Position numbers and translations under genes: made by a program
DNA from: Halomicrobium sp. LC1Hm
Lineage (GTDB): Archaea; Halobacteriota; Halobacteria; Halobacteriales; Haloarculaceae
NCBI RefSeq assembly: GCF_009617995.1
Contig: NZ_CP044129.1
Location: 124,001 to 188,000 of the forward strand
Length of the DNA stretch: 64,000 bases
Direction: 5' to 3'
Shown here: positions 55,801 to 62,774 of the stretch, piece after piece
How positions within the stretch are numbered: position 1 is the first letter of the stretch
Layout: the number at the start of each line of letters is the position of its first letter
The notes under the pieces: generated by a model
Database searches by the model: none
Seen by the model: only the letters and a program-made list of their open reading frames with translations
Told to the model about the DNA's origin: nothing

Positions 55801-56497
55801 TGCGGTCGTCGCCCTGCTGGTCGAGCTTGAGGACGCCGGTCACGCGGACGTGGTCGCCGGCAGTCACCTCGCCGGTGATGTCGTCTTCGATGTTCACGTC
55901 GATGGCCTGCGGGGTCTCGCCGCCGCGCAGTCCTTCCGGGGACTCTTGGACGCGGATCTTCTGGGCGTCGACGAACTCCGACTGGTCCATGTTCAGGCGG
56001 AACGGCCCCTGGCGCTCACAGCCCTGGCACTCGTGGGGCTCCTGGAAGTCGCCGGCAACTTGCGGAATCCGGGTGAGAGTGCCACAGCGCTGACACTCGA
56101 AGGCGGCGTTGGTCACTTTGGGCCGCACGTCGGTCGCCTTGCGGACGATCCCCTGGACGGCGATGAGCATCCCGTGGTGTTCGTGGCGGATCTCCCGGAT
56201 GTCCTCGGCCTCGGGGAGGTTGTGAAAGCGAACGTGGGCCTGGCCGAGCTTCACGTCGACCGGGAGGTCGTAGAGTCGCAGCGCCTCCTCGGCGTAGTCC
56301 TGCATCTGCTCGGGGCGGTTGCGCACGTCGTCGGCGAGGTCGGGGTCGAAGCGATAGAGGTCGTCCCAGTCGACCCACAGCGACTTCTGGTCGTTGGGGT
56401 ACTTCTGGGCGAGTTCACCGATCTCGTTGCGGTAGTAGTCCCGGTAGAACTCCTCGAACGCGTCGGTGAGTTCGGTGTTGTCGACGCCGGTAGCCAT
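52829..56497 (-). CDS. mcm: replicative helicase MCM with an intein
   Basis: 1222 residues as encoded; 699 after splicing. N-terminal MCM domain with a zinc ribbon (CQRCG...CQGC, about 135-160), then the AAA+ core: Walker A GDPGTGKS at 326-333, Walker B LGIAAVDELDKM (about 910-920), sensor AANPKYGRFD and arginine-finger region SRFDLIF. A winged-helix C-terminus ends EVYEPRTDHLRTT. The helicase core is interrupted after GKGSSSAGL by an intein (C360 to N882), with the extein resuming at TAAAVRDDF. It unwinds DNA at the replication fork. Followed directly by the small gene at 52556. Confidence 0.96.
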   Translation of the reverse strand: MATGVDNTELTDAFEEFYRDYYRNEIGELAQKYPNDQKSLWVDWDDLYRFDPDLADDVRNRPEQMQDYAEEALRLYDLPVDVKLGQAHVRFHNLPEAEDIREIRHEHHGMLIAVQGIVRKATDVRPKVTNAAFECQRCGTLTRIPQVAGDFQEPHECQGCERQGPFRLNMDQSEFVDAQKIRVQESPEGLRGGETPQAIDVNIEDDITGEVTAGDHVRVTGVLKLDQQGDDRNQSPMFDLYMDGIDVSIEDEQFEDMNITEEDKKEIIELSNEDDLYDKMVGAIAPSIYGYEREKLAMMLQLFSGVTKHLPDGSRIRGDLHMLLIGDPGTGKSQMLSYIQNIAPRSVYTSGKGSSSAGLCVTGDTMIHTDEGFRPIRDLVSSELPEPVSEETSVRKQIDLQTFDRDAGEMQDGTASRAWRMPEKTCRRIETSHGKELEASVNTPVLTCGTDGIEWTEISEVEQGDHVAVPRYDAIDRSEVPVREFLELTTKKVLLTDDSIEFLRESLQAEFGTLRDAAAALDLSEDFIYLHLKNRHVPLEKLDRMLDAIGATREDVDFDRLMIRHGDSITLPEAFDEDLMYLLGLVFGDGDISLDRRGGNRGMVRISNSDEALLERAIEIFDAKFDKRPEIEYQDERVPCIRVNSATIARIFANAGMETPKQDLALADSLTVSEHADAFIRGLMDADGSVSNRDDGGSSVLLSTISDELARQLQLMLETYGVRARTRERDRRGSYERGDGYVIESKHVQQFVEIYGADIDRYAEAIGFDSVEKQRSLAEITAVERRQRETLPIGSTLATVEGAAGQYYQNINRSEDPGRSRARSMLEDVDLGPTEPLVKEAVDADLRWDEVVAAVDTGEKEVFDLTVPETHNFVGNGIVTHNTAAAVRDDFGDGQQWTLEAGALVLADLGIAAVDELDKMNPDDRSAMHQALEQQEISINKAGINATLKSRCSLLGAANPKYGRFDQFEPIGEQIDLEPALISRFDLIFTVTDEPDEEEDRNLASHIIQTNYAGELHTHRVENPTSDYSQEQVDAVTEEVAPTIEPDLLRKYIAHAKTSCFPTMTEEAKTEIEDFYVDLRVQGTDEDAAVPVTARKLEALVRLSEASARIRLSDTVEKEDAERATTIARYCMEQIGVDPETGEFDADVVETGTSKSQRDRIQNLKGIISDIEEEYDEGAPVDVVVERAEEVGIDESKAEHEIEKLKQKGEVYEPRTDHLRTT
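53852..55420 (-). mobile_element. MCM intein with LAGLIDADG homing endonuclease
   Basis: 523 residues inserted in the MCM ATPase core between SSAGL and TAAAV (the MCM-a-type site). Block A starts CVTGDTMIHTDEGFRPI; block F/G is VFDLTVPETHNFVGNG then VTHN before extein Thr883. Two dodecapeptide motifs (LLGLVFGDGDI and IRGLMDADGSV) identify a LAGLIDADG homing endonuclease. In block B the usual TxxH appears as ASVNTPVLTC, so the commonly conserved His is Thr443. Base composition is slightly lower in GC than the flanking exteins. Confidence 0.93.
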
Positions 56498-56620
56498 TGG
56501 AACCGAGATAGTGCGTCCTCGCTCAAGAAGGTTCGCAAACCGGGGTGGCAGTGGTCGGACCGAACCGGGAAGCGCCGCCGTTAGCAGTTCGGAGGATGTC
56601 GAGGGCTGCAGTGGTCGTTA

Positions 56621-56698
56621 TACTGCCGGCTGTAAGTCTGTGAAGAATTTCGCGACCACGGAGTCGCGAATATCTTGAAACAGTTACAGCCGGCAGTA
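56621..56698. repeat. 78-bp palindromic element flanked by TTA repeats, copy 2
   Basis: Begins TACTGCCGGCTGTAAG and ends TTACAGCCGGCAGTA; arms pair over most of their length around GCGACC..GGAGTCGC. Same family as 33432-33509. Flanked by TTA at 56618-56620 and 56699-56701; the right TTA read on the minus strand is the TAA stop codon of the next gene. Confidence 0.88.
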
Positions 56699-57592
56699 TT
56701 ACTTGGCGCTCTCGACGAGGTTCTCCTGCGTGAATTCGTTGACCGAGATCCCGTACTCCTCTTGAAGCGTGTTCCGTCTCTCGATGAGATCGGCCCTCAG
56801 CCGTCGTGACTCGGCGAGCGTTCGACTCTTCTCGTCGCGGAGGTGCTGGCGCTCTTCGAGAGCGACCTCGTCGAGGAGCGCCCGGAATTCGTCTCCGTGG
56901 TGTTCGAGTAATTGCGACCAGCCAGTGTGGAGGTCGCGGTACTCCCGCCCCTCGCCGTCTAAGAGATACGACAAAAGCCGCGGCGGGTCGACAGACATAC
57001 TCCCCCGAGAGAAGTCGAACCGAGGCACGTCACGCTCGACTTTTTTCGTCAGTTCGGGACCAGCTGTCCCCACCACGTCGTGTACCGCTGCAGTCAGGTC
57101 TTCGACGGTAGTGTCGTACGACGCCAGTTCCGAGTGTAACTCCGGATGGCGCTCTTTCGAACGCAACAGTGCTGCCTCGTCTGTTTGCGTCTTCGAGAGG
57201 GGCTTCTGAATCGAAAGCCCACCGTCGGGCTCCCACTGCTCGTGGTCTGGAAATGCCTGGTCGCCCGGTTTCCAACCGACGAACCCCGATTCGAGTTTCT
57301 CGATATTCCCGGTGAGGCGATCGATTGCGGGCTGGATGACGTACTGGAGTTCGTCGATGACGACCTGTTTTTCTCGATCCTTTCTGAGCTCCCGGATCGT
57401 CGTTCGGTTTTGACGGACCGTGAGAAAGGTCGCTCCGACGAAAAGGAGGGTGGCAACAGCCCCGAGCGCCTGGATGAGAAACGTTGCAACGCCGTCGCCC
57501 AGGGTGCCAGTGAAATAAGAGACGAGCACGTCCACGATCAAGAGCACCAGTGCGAAGGTGAGACCCAAGAGCAACTTCGTCGTGTTGACCAT
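56699..57592 (-). CDS. membrane-anchored coiled-coil protein, unknown
   Basis: 297 residues from ATG 57592 (GTG 57634 is a longer alternative). Two N-terminal membrane helices (LLLGLTFALVLLIVDVLVS and ALGAVATLLFVGATFLTV), then a long cytoplasmic domain rich in Glu/Lys/Arg helices (TTIRELRKDREKQVVIDELQ; EERQHLRDEKSRTLAESRRL) and a beta-poor centre with WKPGDQAFPDHEQWEPDGG. No family recognised. Composition is poorer in GC and less acidic than neighbours, and it sits between tRNA-Pro and a palindromic element. GTTTGTAAC lies 23-31 bases upstream of the chosen ATG. Confidence 0.65.
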   Translation of the reverse strand: MVNTTKLLLGLTFALVLLIVDVLVSYFTGTLGDGVATFLIQALGAVATLLFVGATFLTVRQNRTTIRELRKDREKQVVIDELQYVIQPAIDRLTGNIEKLESGFVGWKPGDQAFPDHEQWEPDGGLSIQKPLSKTQTDEAALLRSKERHPELHSELASYDTTVEDLTAAVHDVVGTAGPELTKKVERDVPRFDFSRGSMSVDPPRLLSYLLDGEGREYRDLHTGWSQLLEHHGDEFRALLDEVALEERQHLRDEKSRTLAESRRLRADLIERRNTLQEEYGISVNEFTQENLVESAK

Positions 57593-57720
57593 CCCTGCCA
57601 CACTTGCGTACCCGGTTACAAACGCTTTGTCCACGCATGCGGAGAGTCTGTTTCGCCCACGTTTTTCGAGGGGCCCTCACCGCAGGCTCGCGAGGAAGGG
57701 CGGCGACGAAAAAGGTGGAT

Positions 57721-57792
57721 GGGATCGCCCGGATTTGAACCGGGGTCACGGGCACCCAAGGCCCGAAGTATACCAGGCTAACCCACGATCCC
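57721..57792 (-). tRNA. tRNA-Pro (anticodon UGG)
   Basis: 72 nt. Acceptor stem GGGATCG / CGATCCC; anticodon stem CGGGC / GCCCG closing the loop CTTGGGT, which gives anticodon UGG; T arm CCCGG-TTCAAAT-CCGGG. No intron and no encoded CCA (added by the CCA enzyme after RNase Z, whose gene is at 31287). Confidence 0.95.
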
Positions 57793-57857
57793 GTACCAAC
57801 AGATGCGGCCGTCGCTGAGTAAAGGGTTTCGTTGCGGTGGCACATCGACACACCCTG

Positions 57858-59768
57858 TCACGGGGTCAGGCCCCAGAAATAGGCGATGCCCAGCGTCGTG
57901 ACGACGGCAAATATTGCCTGGAGCGGCGCGCCGACCCGCAGATAGTCGGTAAAGCGATAGCCGCCGGGGCCGTAGACGAAGAGGTTCGTCTGGTAGCCCA
58001 CGGGCGTCATGAAGGCCGTCGAGGCGGCGAAGGTCACGGCCAGCACGAACGCGAAGGCGTTGGCCCCGAGCTGGACGGCGGCCTCGGCGGCGACGGGGAT
58101 CATGAGGACGACGCTGGCGTTGTTCGAGATGATGTTCGTCAGGACCGCCGTGACGACGTACATCAGTCCGAGCACCACGAGCGGTGGGAACGACGGTGCG
58201 GCGAGCACGAGGAGGTCGGCCAGCAGCGCCGCGCCGCCGGTCGCCTCCAGGGCGAGCCCCAGCGGGATGACGCCCGCGAGCAGGAAGATCACGTCCCACT
58301 GGACGGCGTCGTAGATCTCTGATGAGCGCAGACAGCCAGAGAGGACCATCCCGAGCGCGCCGGCCAGCGCCGAGACGACGATCGGGACCGGCGTGAGTGC
58401 CGCGACGGCGACGACCGCGGCGACGATGCCGACGGCGACGGGGACTTTCGACTTCCGGAAGTCGGGGCGTTCGACCTCGCGGGCGACGATGAAGTTCGGG
58501 TTGTTGTTCAGGCGGTCGATGCTGTCGCCGGCTCCCTGGACCAGGAGCGTGTCGCCGACGCGAAGCGTCGTCCGGTCCATCCGCTGGCGGATCAACTCGC
58601 CGCCGCGCCGGAGCGCGAGGACGCTGGCGTCGTAGCGCTGTCGGAAGTTCGTCGACCGGAGCGACGCGCCGACCAGCTCCGAGCCCGGTGCGATCACGAC
58701 CTCGACGAGGTTCTGTCGCTCTTCGGCCTCTTCGAGTTCTGCCTCGTCGACGACCACGTCGGGCACCACGTCCAGGCCCTCGGCGTCGAGCAGTTCGACG
58801 AGCGTGTCCCGGTCGGTCCGGATCGCGAACACGTCACCGGCCCGGATCGACTTCGCACCGAGCGGTTCGAGGAAGGTCCGGCGGTCCCGGATCAGCTGGA
58901 CGATGTCGATGTCGAGTTCGGTCGCTTCCAGCGCGTCGTGGACGGTCTGGCCGACGATCGGCGAGTCCTCGCGGACGACGACTTCGGTGAGGTAGTCGGC
59001 CATCTCGAACTCCTGGGTCAGATCGCCACGCGGTTCGATCCGTTCGGGAGTGAGCCAGCGGCCGACCGTCATGAGGTACAGCGAGCCGACGACGAGCAGG
59101 ATGACCCCGAGCTGTGTGAACTCGAACATGGAGAACACGTGGAGGTCGCCGTAGCGCGCCGGGTCCTCGATCGCCAGTCGGCCGGCGAGGTCACTGGCGA
59201 GGATGTTCGTCGAGGTGCCGATCAGCGTGAGCATCCCCCCGAACATCGAGGCGAAAGAGAGCGGCAGCAACAGCTTCGAGGGAGAGGTCCGACCCTTGTG
59301 TGCGAGGTCGGTCACCATGGGCAGCAGGATGGCGACGGCCGCCGTGTTGTTGATGAACCCGGAGATCGGCCCGACGATGCCGACGGTCGCCCCGAGCTGT
59401 CTGGTCTCGCTGTCGCCGGTCAGCGCGGCGACCTTGGCTCCCAGAATCTGGATCACGCCGGTCCGCTGGACGCCCGCCGAGAGGACGAACATCGCGAGGA
59501 CGGTGATCGTCGCCGGGGAGGCAAAGCCCGAGAGCCCGACGGCCACCGGATCGACGGCGTCGCCGGGCTCGTGGAGGACGTAGAGTCGTTCGGCCAGCAG
59601 TCCGGCGTCGGCCAGCAGCGCGGTCAGCGGTTCGACGACCAGCAGCGCCACCATCACGCCGATGGCGGTCACGTCGACGGGCACGCGCTCGGTCGCGAAG
59701 AGGACGAGCGCACCGGCGACGACGGCGAAGACGAACGCCATTGCCGGCGTGATCGCTGGCAGTGTCAC
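57858..59768 (-). CDS. SLC13-type transporter with paired TrkA-C (RCK-C) domains
   Basis: 636 residues from GTG 59768. The N-terminal half is a DASS/CitT-like transporter: GSGIVG-type SNGFINNTAAVAILLPMV... reads here as GPISGFINNTAAVAILLPMV, and IGTSTNILASDL is the substrate/Na+ motif. In the middle, two TrkA_C domains (YLTEVVVREDSPIVGQTVHD and NLVEVVIAPGSELVGASL) could bind nucleotide or ligand. The second transporter half carries TNIISNNASVVLMIPVA and MTPVGYQTNLFVYGPGGY. Probably moves sulfate or a dicarboxylate. The GTG start is chosen because the ATG at 59804 lies upstream of the TATA box. Confidence 0.88.
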   Translation of the reverse strand: MTLPAITPAMAFVFAVVAGALVLFATERVPVDVTAIGVMVALLVVEPLTALLADAGLLAERLYVLHEPGDAVDPVAVGLSGFASPATITVLAMFVLSAGVQRTGVIQILGAKVAALTGDSETRQLGATVGIVGPISGFINNTAAVAILLPMVTDLAHKGRTSPSKLLLPLSFASMFGGMLTLIGTSTNILASDLAGRLAIEDPARYGDLHVFSMFEFTQLGVILLVVGSLYLMTVGRWLTPERIEPRGDLTQEFEMADYLTEVVVREDSPIVGQTVHDALEATELDIDIVQLIRDRRTFLEPLGAKSIRAGDVFAIRTDRDTLVELLDAEGLDVVPDVVVDEAELEEAEERQNLVEVVIAPGSELVGASLRSTNFRQRYDASVLALRRGGELIRQRMDRTTLRVGDTLLVQGAGDSIDRLNNNPNFIVAREVERPDFRKSKVPVAVGIVAAVVAVAALTPVPIVVSALAGALGMVLSGCLRSSEIYDAVQWDVIFLLAGVIPLGLALEATGGAALLADLLVLAAPSFPPLVVLGLMYVVTAVLTNIISNNASVVLMIPVAAEAAVQLGANAFAFVLAVTFAASTAFMTPVGYQTNLFVYGPGGYRFTDYLRVGAPLQAIFAVVTTLGIAYFWGLTP

Positions 59769-59790
59769 AGCAGAGGAGGGGGCGGCGGGG

Positions 59791-59798
59791 ATAAAAAA
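59791..59798 (-). promoter_or_regulatory. TATA box of the SLC13 transporter gene
   Basis: Minus-strand TTTTTTAT. A start at 59804 would place the ATG upstream of this box, whereas GTG 59768 is 23-30 bases downstream, so the box decides the start. Confidence 0.55.
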
Positions 59799-59896
59799 CG
59801 TCACCCTCGCGAACCGTCACGCGGTCGGCGAAGTGTCACTCTCGGGATTCCCGCAGTTCACGGGTTGCCCGCTCGCACAGTCCGAGAGCACTCCGT

Positions 59897-61990
59897 TCAG
59901 TCGCGCTCTCGCAGTTCCATCTCGGCGACGATCTCGTAGGGGTGCAGCTCCTTTCGGATCCCGTCGAGAATCGCGAACGCCTGATCGGGCGCGAGGAAGA
60001 ATCGCGTCACGGCCCGGCCCAGCGGCGTCGGCTCCAGTCCGTCGATGAACTCGTACTGGAGGAGTTTGCCCAGCGCGTGCTTGGTCGGGACCTCGCCGAT
60101 CATGCGGTCGTTGAGCCGCTTTGCCTGGTCGCCGGCGACGGTGACGTTGGCCAGCGTCTCCTCGACGGCCGCGGCCTCGTCGTACTCGGTGATGACCGGC
60201 TCCATGTCGCCTTTGAGCAGTTTGAACGCGACCTCGTCTTCCGACATCTCCATGCTGTTGTGATAGGAGCAGTCGGGTTCGACCAGCAGGTAGACGGTCC
60301 CCTTGTCGTGGTAGTCGGGCCGGCCGGCGCGGCCGAGCATCTGGCTGAACTCCTGGACCGACAGCCACTCGATGCCCATCGCCAGCGAGTCGAAGACGAC
60401 CTGCGAGGCCGGGAAGTCGACCCCGGCGGCCAGCGCGGCGGTCGTGACGACTGCCGCGAGGTCCTGGTCGGCGAACTGCCGCTCGACGCGCTGGCGGCGT
60501 TTGTTGTCCAGACCGGCGTGATACGGTGCCGAGTCGTACTCCAGTTTCCGGGAAATTTCGTGACAGCGCCGTCGGGAGTTGGTGAAGATGATGGTCTGGC
60601 CCCGGTAGCCCTTGCTCGATTTCGTGTCGAAGGCCCGCCTGACGAGTTTGTTCTCGATGCGGGTCTTCTCCTGCCCGTCGGCGAAGGTGACGTGCCGTTC
60701 GATGGGGACCGGACGCTCCTCGAACTCGACTAAGTTCGCCCGGAGCTTCTTGGCGAGGTCGCTGGCGTTGCCGACCGTCGCCGAGAGGTAGATCCACTGG
60801 GTGCCGTCCACCCCGACGTTTTGCTCACGGGCTCCGCCCGTTCGCCCTTTCCGAGACTGTTCCGCAGTCTCGCCCTGCTCGCAGTAGTACTTCAGCCGCG
60901 AGATGAGGCCGTCGAGGCGGTGGCCACGCTCGCCCTCGCCCAGCGTGTGGACCTCGTCGATGACGACCGTCCCGATGTTGCCCAGATCCTTGCCGGTCCG
61001 CAGCGCGTGGTCGATGCCCTCGTAGGTGCCGACGATCACGTCGGCGTTCGGGTCGAAGCGGTTGCCGTTGCCGTCGATCCGGCTCGATCCGACGCGCAGC
61101 GACACGTCGACCATGTCGCCGTAACGCTCCGTGAACGACTCGTACTTCTGGTTTGCCAGCGCCACCAGCGGGACGAGAAAGAGCATCTTCCCCTTGTTGT
61201 TCAGCACGCGGTCGAGGCCGGCCATCTCGCCGATCAGCGTCTTCCCGGTCGCGGTCGCAGAGACGACCAGCTGGTCTCTGCCGTCGGTCGCGCCGTTCTC
61301 GACGGCGAGACTCTGGACCGGCAAGAGCGTGTCGAAGCGGCCTTCGAGGTGTTGCTGGATGCCGGGGTGGAGATCCAGCGAGTCCACCGGCACGAGGTCG
61401 ATGTCGTCGACGGTCGCCGAGATCTCGTCGAACTTCGTCAGGTCGGGATCGAGTTCGCCAGCGAGCAGGTTCTCGATGCGATCGAGGTCCTGAACGTCGA
61501 GCAGGAGCTCTTCGAGGCGAGCCTGGGCGTCGCCGGTGATCCCGCCGTTGAGTGCGAGTTCGCGGTCCAGTTCCTCGCGAGCGCAGTCCGGACAGATGTG
61601 TTCGTCGTCGGCCTTGATCGCCGTCTCGCTCGTGATCGGCGAGTACCGGCCACTGGAGGCACAGTACCGGCAGGTGCGCACGACCTTCGCCGAGAGCTGG
61701 TAGCCGTCGAGCATCGCCTGTAGCTCCTCGCGGCCCCGTCCGGAGGTCTGCTCGGAGATACGGATCCGCGAGGCCCGACGCGCGAGTTCGACGAACTGGT
61801 CGGGACTGCGCAGGTCCTCGCTGGCCCCCTGCTTGATCCGGAGTCGGCGAGGCCGTGGCCCGGCGTCGGTCTGTTTGAGTTCGAGCACGCCGTGAAACAC
61901 TCGATCACCGTCCCGCCGAACGACGACCCGGTAGTCGTCGCCGTGCTCGTGGAGGAACAGCGTATCGACGCGTGCGACCTGCTGAGACAC
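59897..61990 (-). CDS. SKI2-like DEAD/DEAH helicase
   Basis: 697 residues. N-terminal domain (I recall DUF5814) with paired Cys (CRYC...CPDC), then superfamily 2 motifs: Q-like LLPVQSLAVENG, motif I SATATGKT, motif II DEVH (VVIDEVHTLGEG), motif III YLSATVG, motif IV IIFTNSRRRCHE, motif V AALAAGVDFP and motif VI QMLGRAGRPDY. Closest to Hel308/Ski2 helicases, but the nucleotide and substrate (DNA or RNA) are unproven. An in-frame palindromic insert lies just before motif III. Confidence 0.9.
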   Translation of the reverse strand: MSQQVARVDTLFLHEHGDDYRVVVRRDGDRVFHGVLELKQTDAGPRPRRLRIKQGASEDLRSPDQFVELARRASRIRISEQTSGRGREELQAMLDGYQLSAKVVRTCRYCASSGRYSPITSETAIKADDEHICPDCAREELDRELALNGGITGDAQARLEELLLDVQDLDRIENLLAGELDPDLTKFDEISATVDDIDLVPVDSLDLHPGIQQHLEGRFDTLLPVQSLAVENGATDGRDQLVVSATATGKTLIGEMAGLDRVLNNKGKMLFLVPLVALANQKYESFTERYGDMVDVSLRVGSSRIDGNGNRFDPNADVIVGTYEGIDHALRTGKDLGNIGTVVIDEVHTLGEGERGHRLDGLISRLKYYCEQGETAEQSRKGRTGGAREQNVGVDGTQWIYLSATVGNASDLAKKLRANLVEFEERPVPIERHVTFADGQEKTRIENKLVRRAFDTKSSKGYRGQTIIFTNSRRRCHEISRKLEYDSAPYHAGLDNKRRQRVERQFADQDLAAVVTTAALAAGVDFPASQVVFDSLAMGIEWLSVQEFSQMLGRAGRPDYHDKGTVYLLVEPDCSYHNSMEMSEDEVAFKLLKGDMEPVITEYDEAAAVEETLANVTVAGDQAKRLNDRMIGEVPTKHALGKLLQYEFIDGLEPTPLGRAVTRFFLAPDQAFAILDGIRKELHPYEIVAEMELRERD
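60827..60871. repeat. in-frame palindromic insert in the helicase gene
   Basis: Two adjacent exact hairpins, ACGGGC-TCC-GCCCGT (60827-60841) and GAGACTG-TTCCG-CAGTCTC (60853-60871), translate as part of CEQGETAEQSRKGRTGGARE, a low-complexity segment between helicase motifs II and III where homologs are usually compact. Confidence 0.6.
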
Positions 61991-62129
61991 GCCTGGACGA
62001 ACGCGACGGAGCTATTTGAGCGGTTCGGAACCTCGCCGGACGCGGCTGTCGCCAGTCGACCCTGGACGACGAGAGGGTGTCGCAGCTTCGGACCACAGAG
62101 TTATCAGGTCAGAGAAATAATAATTCACA

Positions 62130-62726
62130 ATGGCAGACAACAAGAGCGGACGAGACGAACAGGCCGACGACGCCGACCGACGCCAGCGCGAGCGGGACAT
62201 CCTCACCGCGCTCGAACGCAACGACGAGACGGAGCCGCCCGTCGACGAGCGGGCACTGGGCGAACTGGAGACGGAACTGGACACCTTGTCGTTCCCCGTG
62301 ACAGCGCGGGAAGTCGTCGAAACCCTCGGAGATCGGACCGTCGAGTCGGACGCGGGCGTCCACACGGTCGCGGATCTCCTCCCAGAGACAGATCAGGAGA
62401 CCTTCGACGAACCGGCGACCGTCCGGACCCGCGTCCAGCGTCCGACCATCGCCGCGGCGATGAAGCGCATCGTCGAACACTGTCAGTCGATCCAGCAGAC
62501 CTCGCTTGGCACCTCACAGCGAGAGGCCTACGAGAAGACGTTCCGGGCACTCAAAGCGGTCGACGCCGACGACGACGAAGGGATCCAGTACGTCGCCGAC
62601 TGGATCGTCGAACGGATCGACGAGACGGGCACGCTGCCGGGATCGCGAGCGGTGCGCCGGGAAGCCGCGACGTTCTGTCGCGCGAACGGGTACAGCGTTC
62701 GCAACGACGAGTGGCTCGGCGTCTGA
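62130..62726 (+). CDS. DUF5789-like haloarchaeal protein
   Basis: 198 residues. Acidic Gln/Asp-rich start, then a conserved helical domain with LDTLSFPVTAREVVETLGDR, VADLLPETDQETFDEPA and MKRIVEHCQSIQ, and a C-terminal helix set (DWIVERIDETGTLPGSRAVRREAATF). I recall DUF5789 from memory. Soluble, function unknown. Divergent from the helicase gene and 48 bases before the site-2 protease. Confidence 0.7.
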   Translation: MADNKSGRDEQADDADRRQRERDILTALERNDETEPPVDERALGELETELDTLSFPVTAREVVETLGDRTVESDAGVHTVADLLPETDQETFDEPATVRTRVQRPTIAAAMKRIVEHCQSIQQTSLGTSQREAYEKTFRALKAVDADDDEGIQYVADWIVERIDETGTLPGSRAVRREAATFCRANGYSVRNDEWLGV

Positions 62727-62740
62727 GGCCGGTCACGCAG

Positions 62741-62754
62741 GGGGCTTAAGCCCC
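62741..62754 (+). promoter_or_regulatory. palindromic TATA region before the site-2 protease
   Basis: GGGGCTTAAGCCCC; the central CTTAAG is 25-30 bases before ATG 62775, so it works as the TATA box. The perfect palindrome could also form a hairpin at the end of the preceding transcript. Confidence 0.45.
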
Positions 62755-62774
62755 TCCCACGACAAGCGACGACC

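Noticed and set aside
52829..56497. Replication origin near mcm
   Set aside because: No Orc1/Cdc6 gene, no repeated origin-recognition boxes and no AT-rich unwinding stretch were seen.
57593..57792. Integration site (att) in tRNA-Pro
   Set aside because: No duplicated tRNA 3' end and no integrase within the window.
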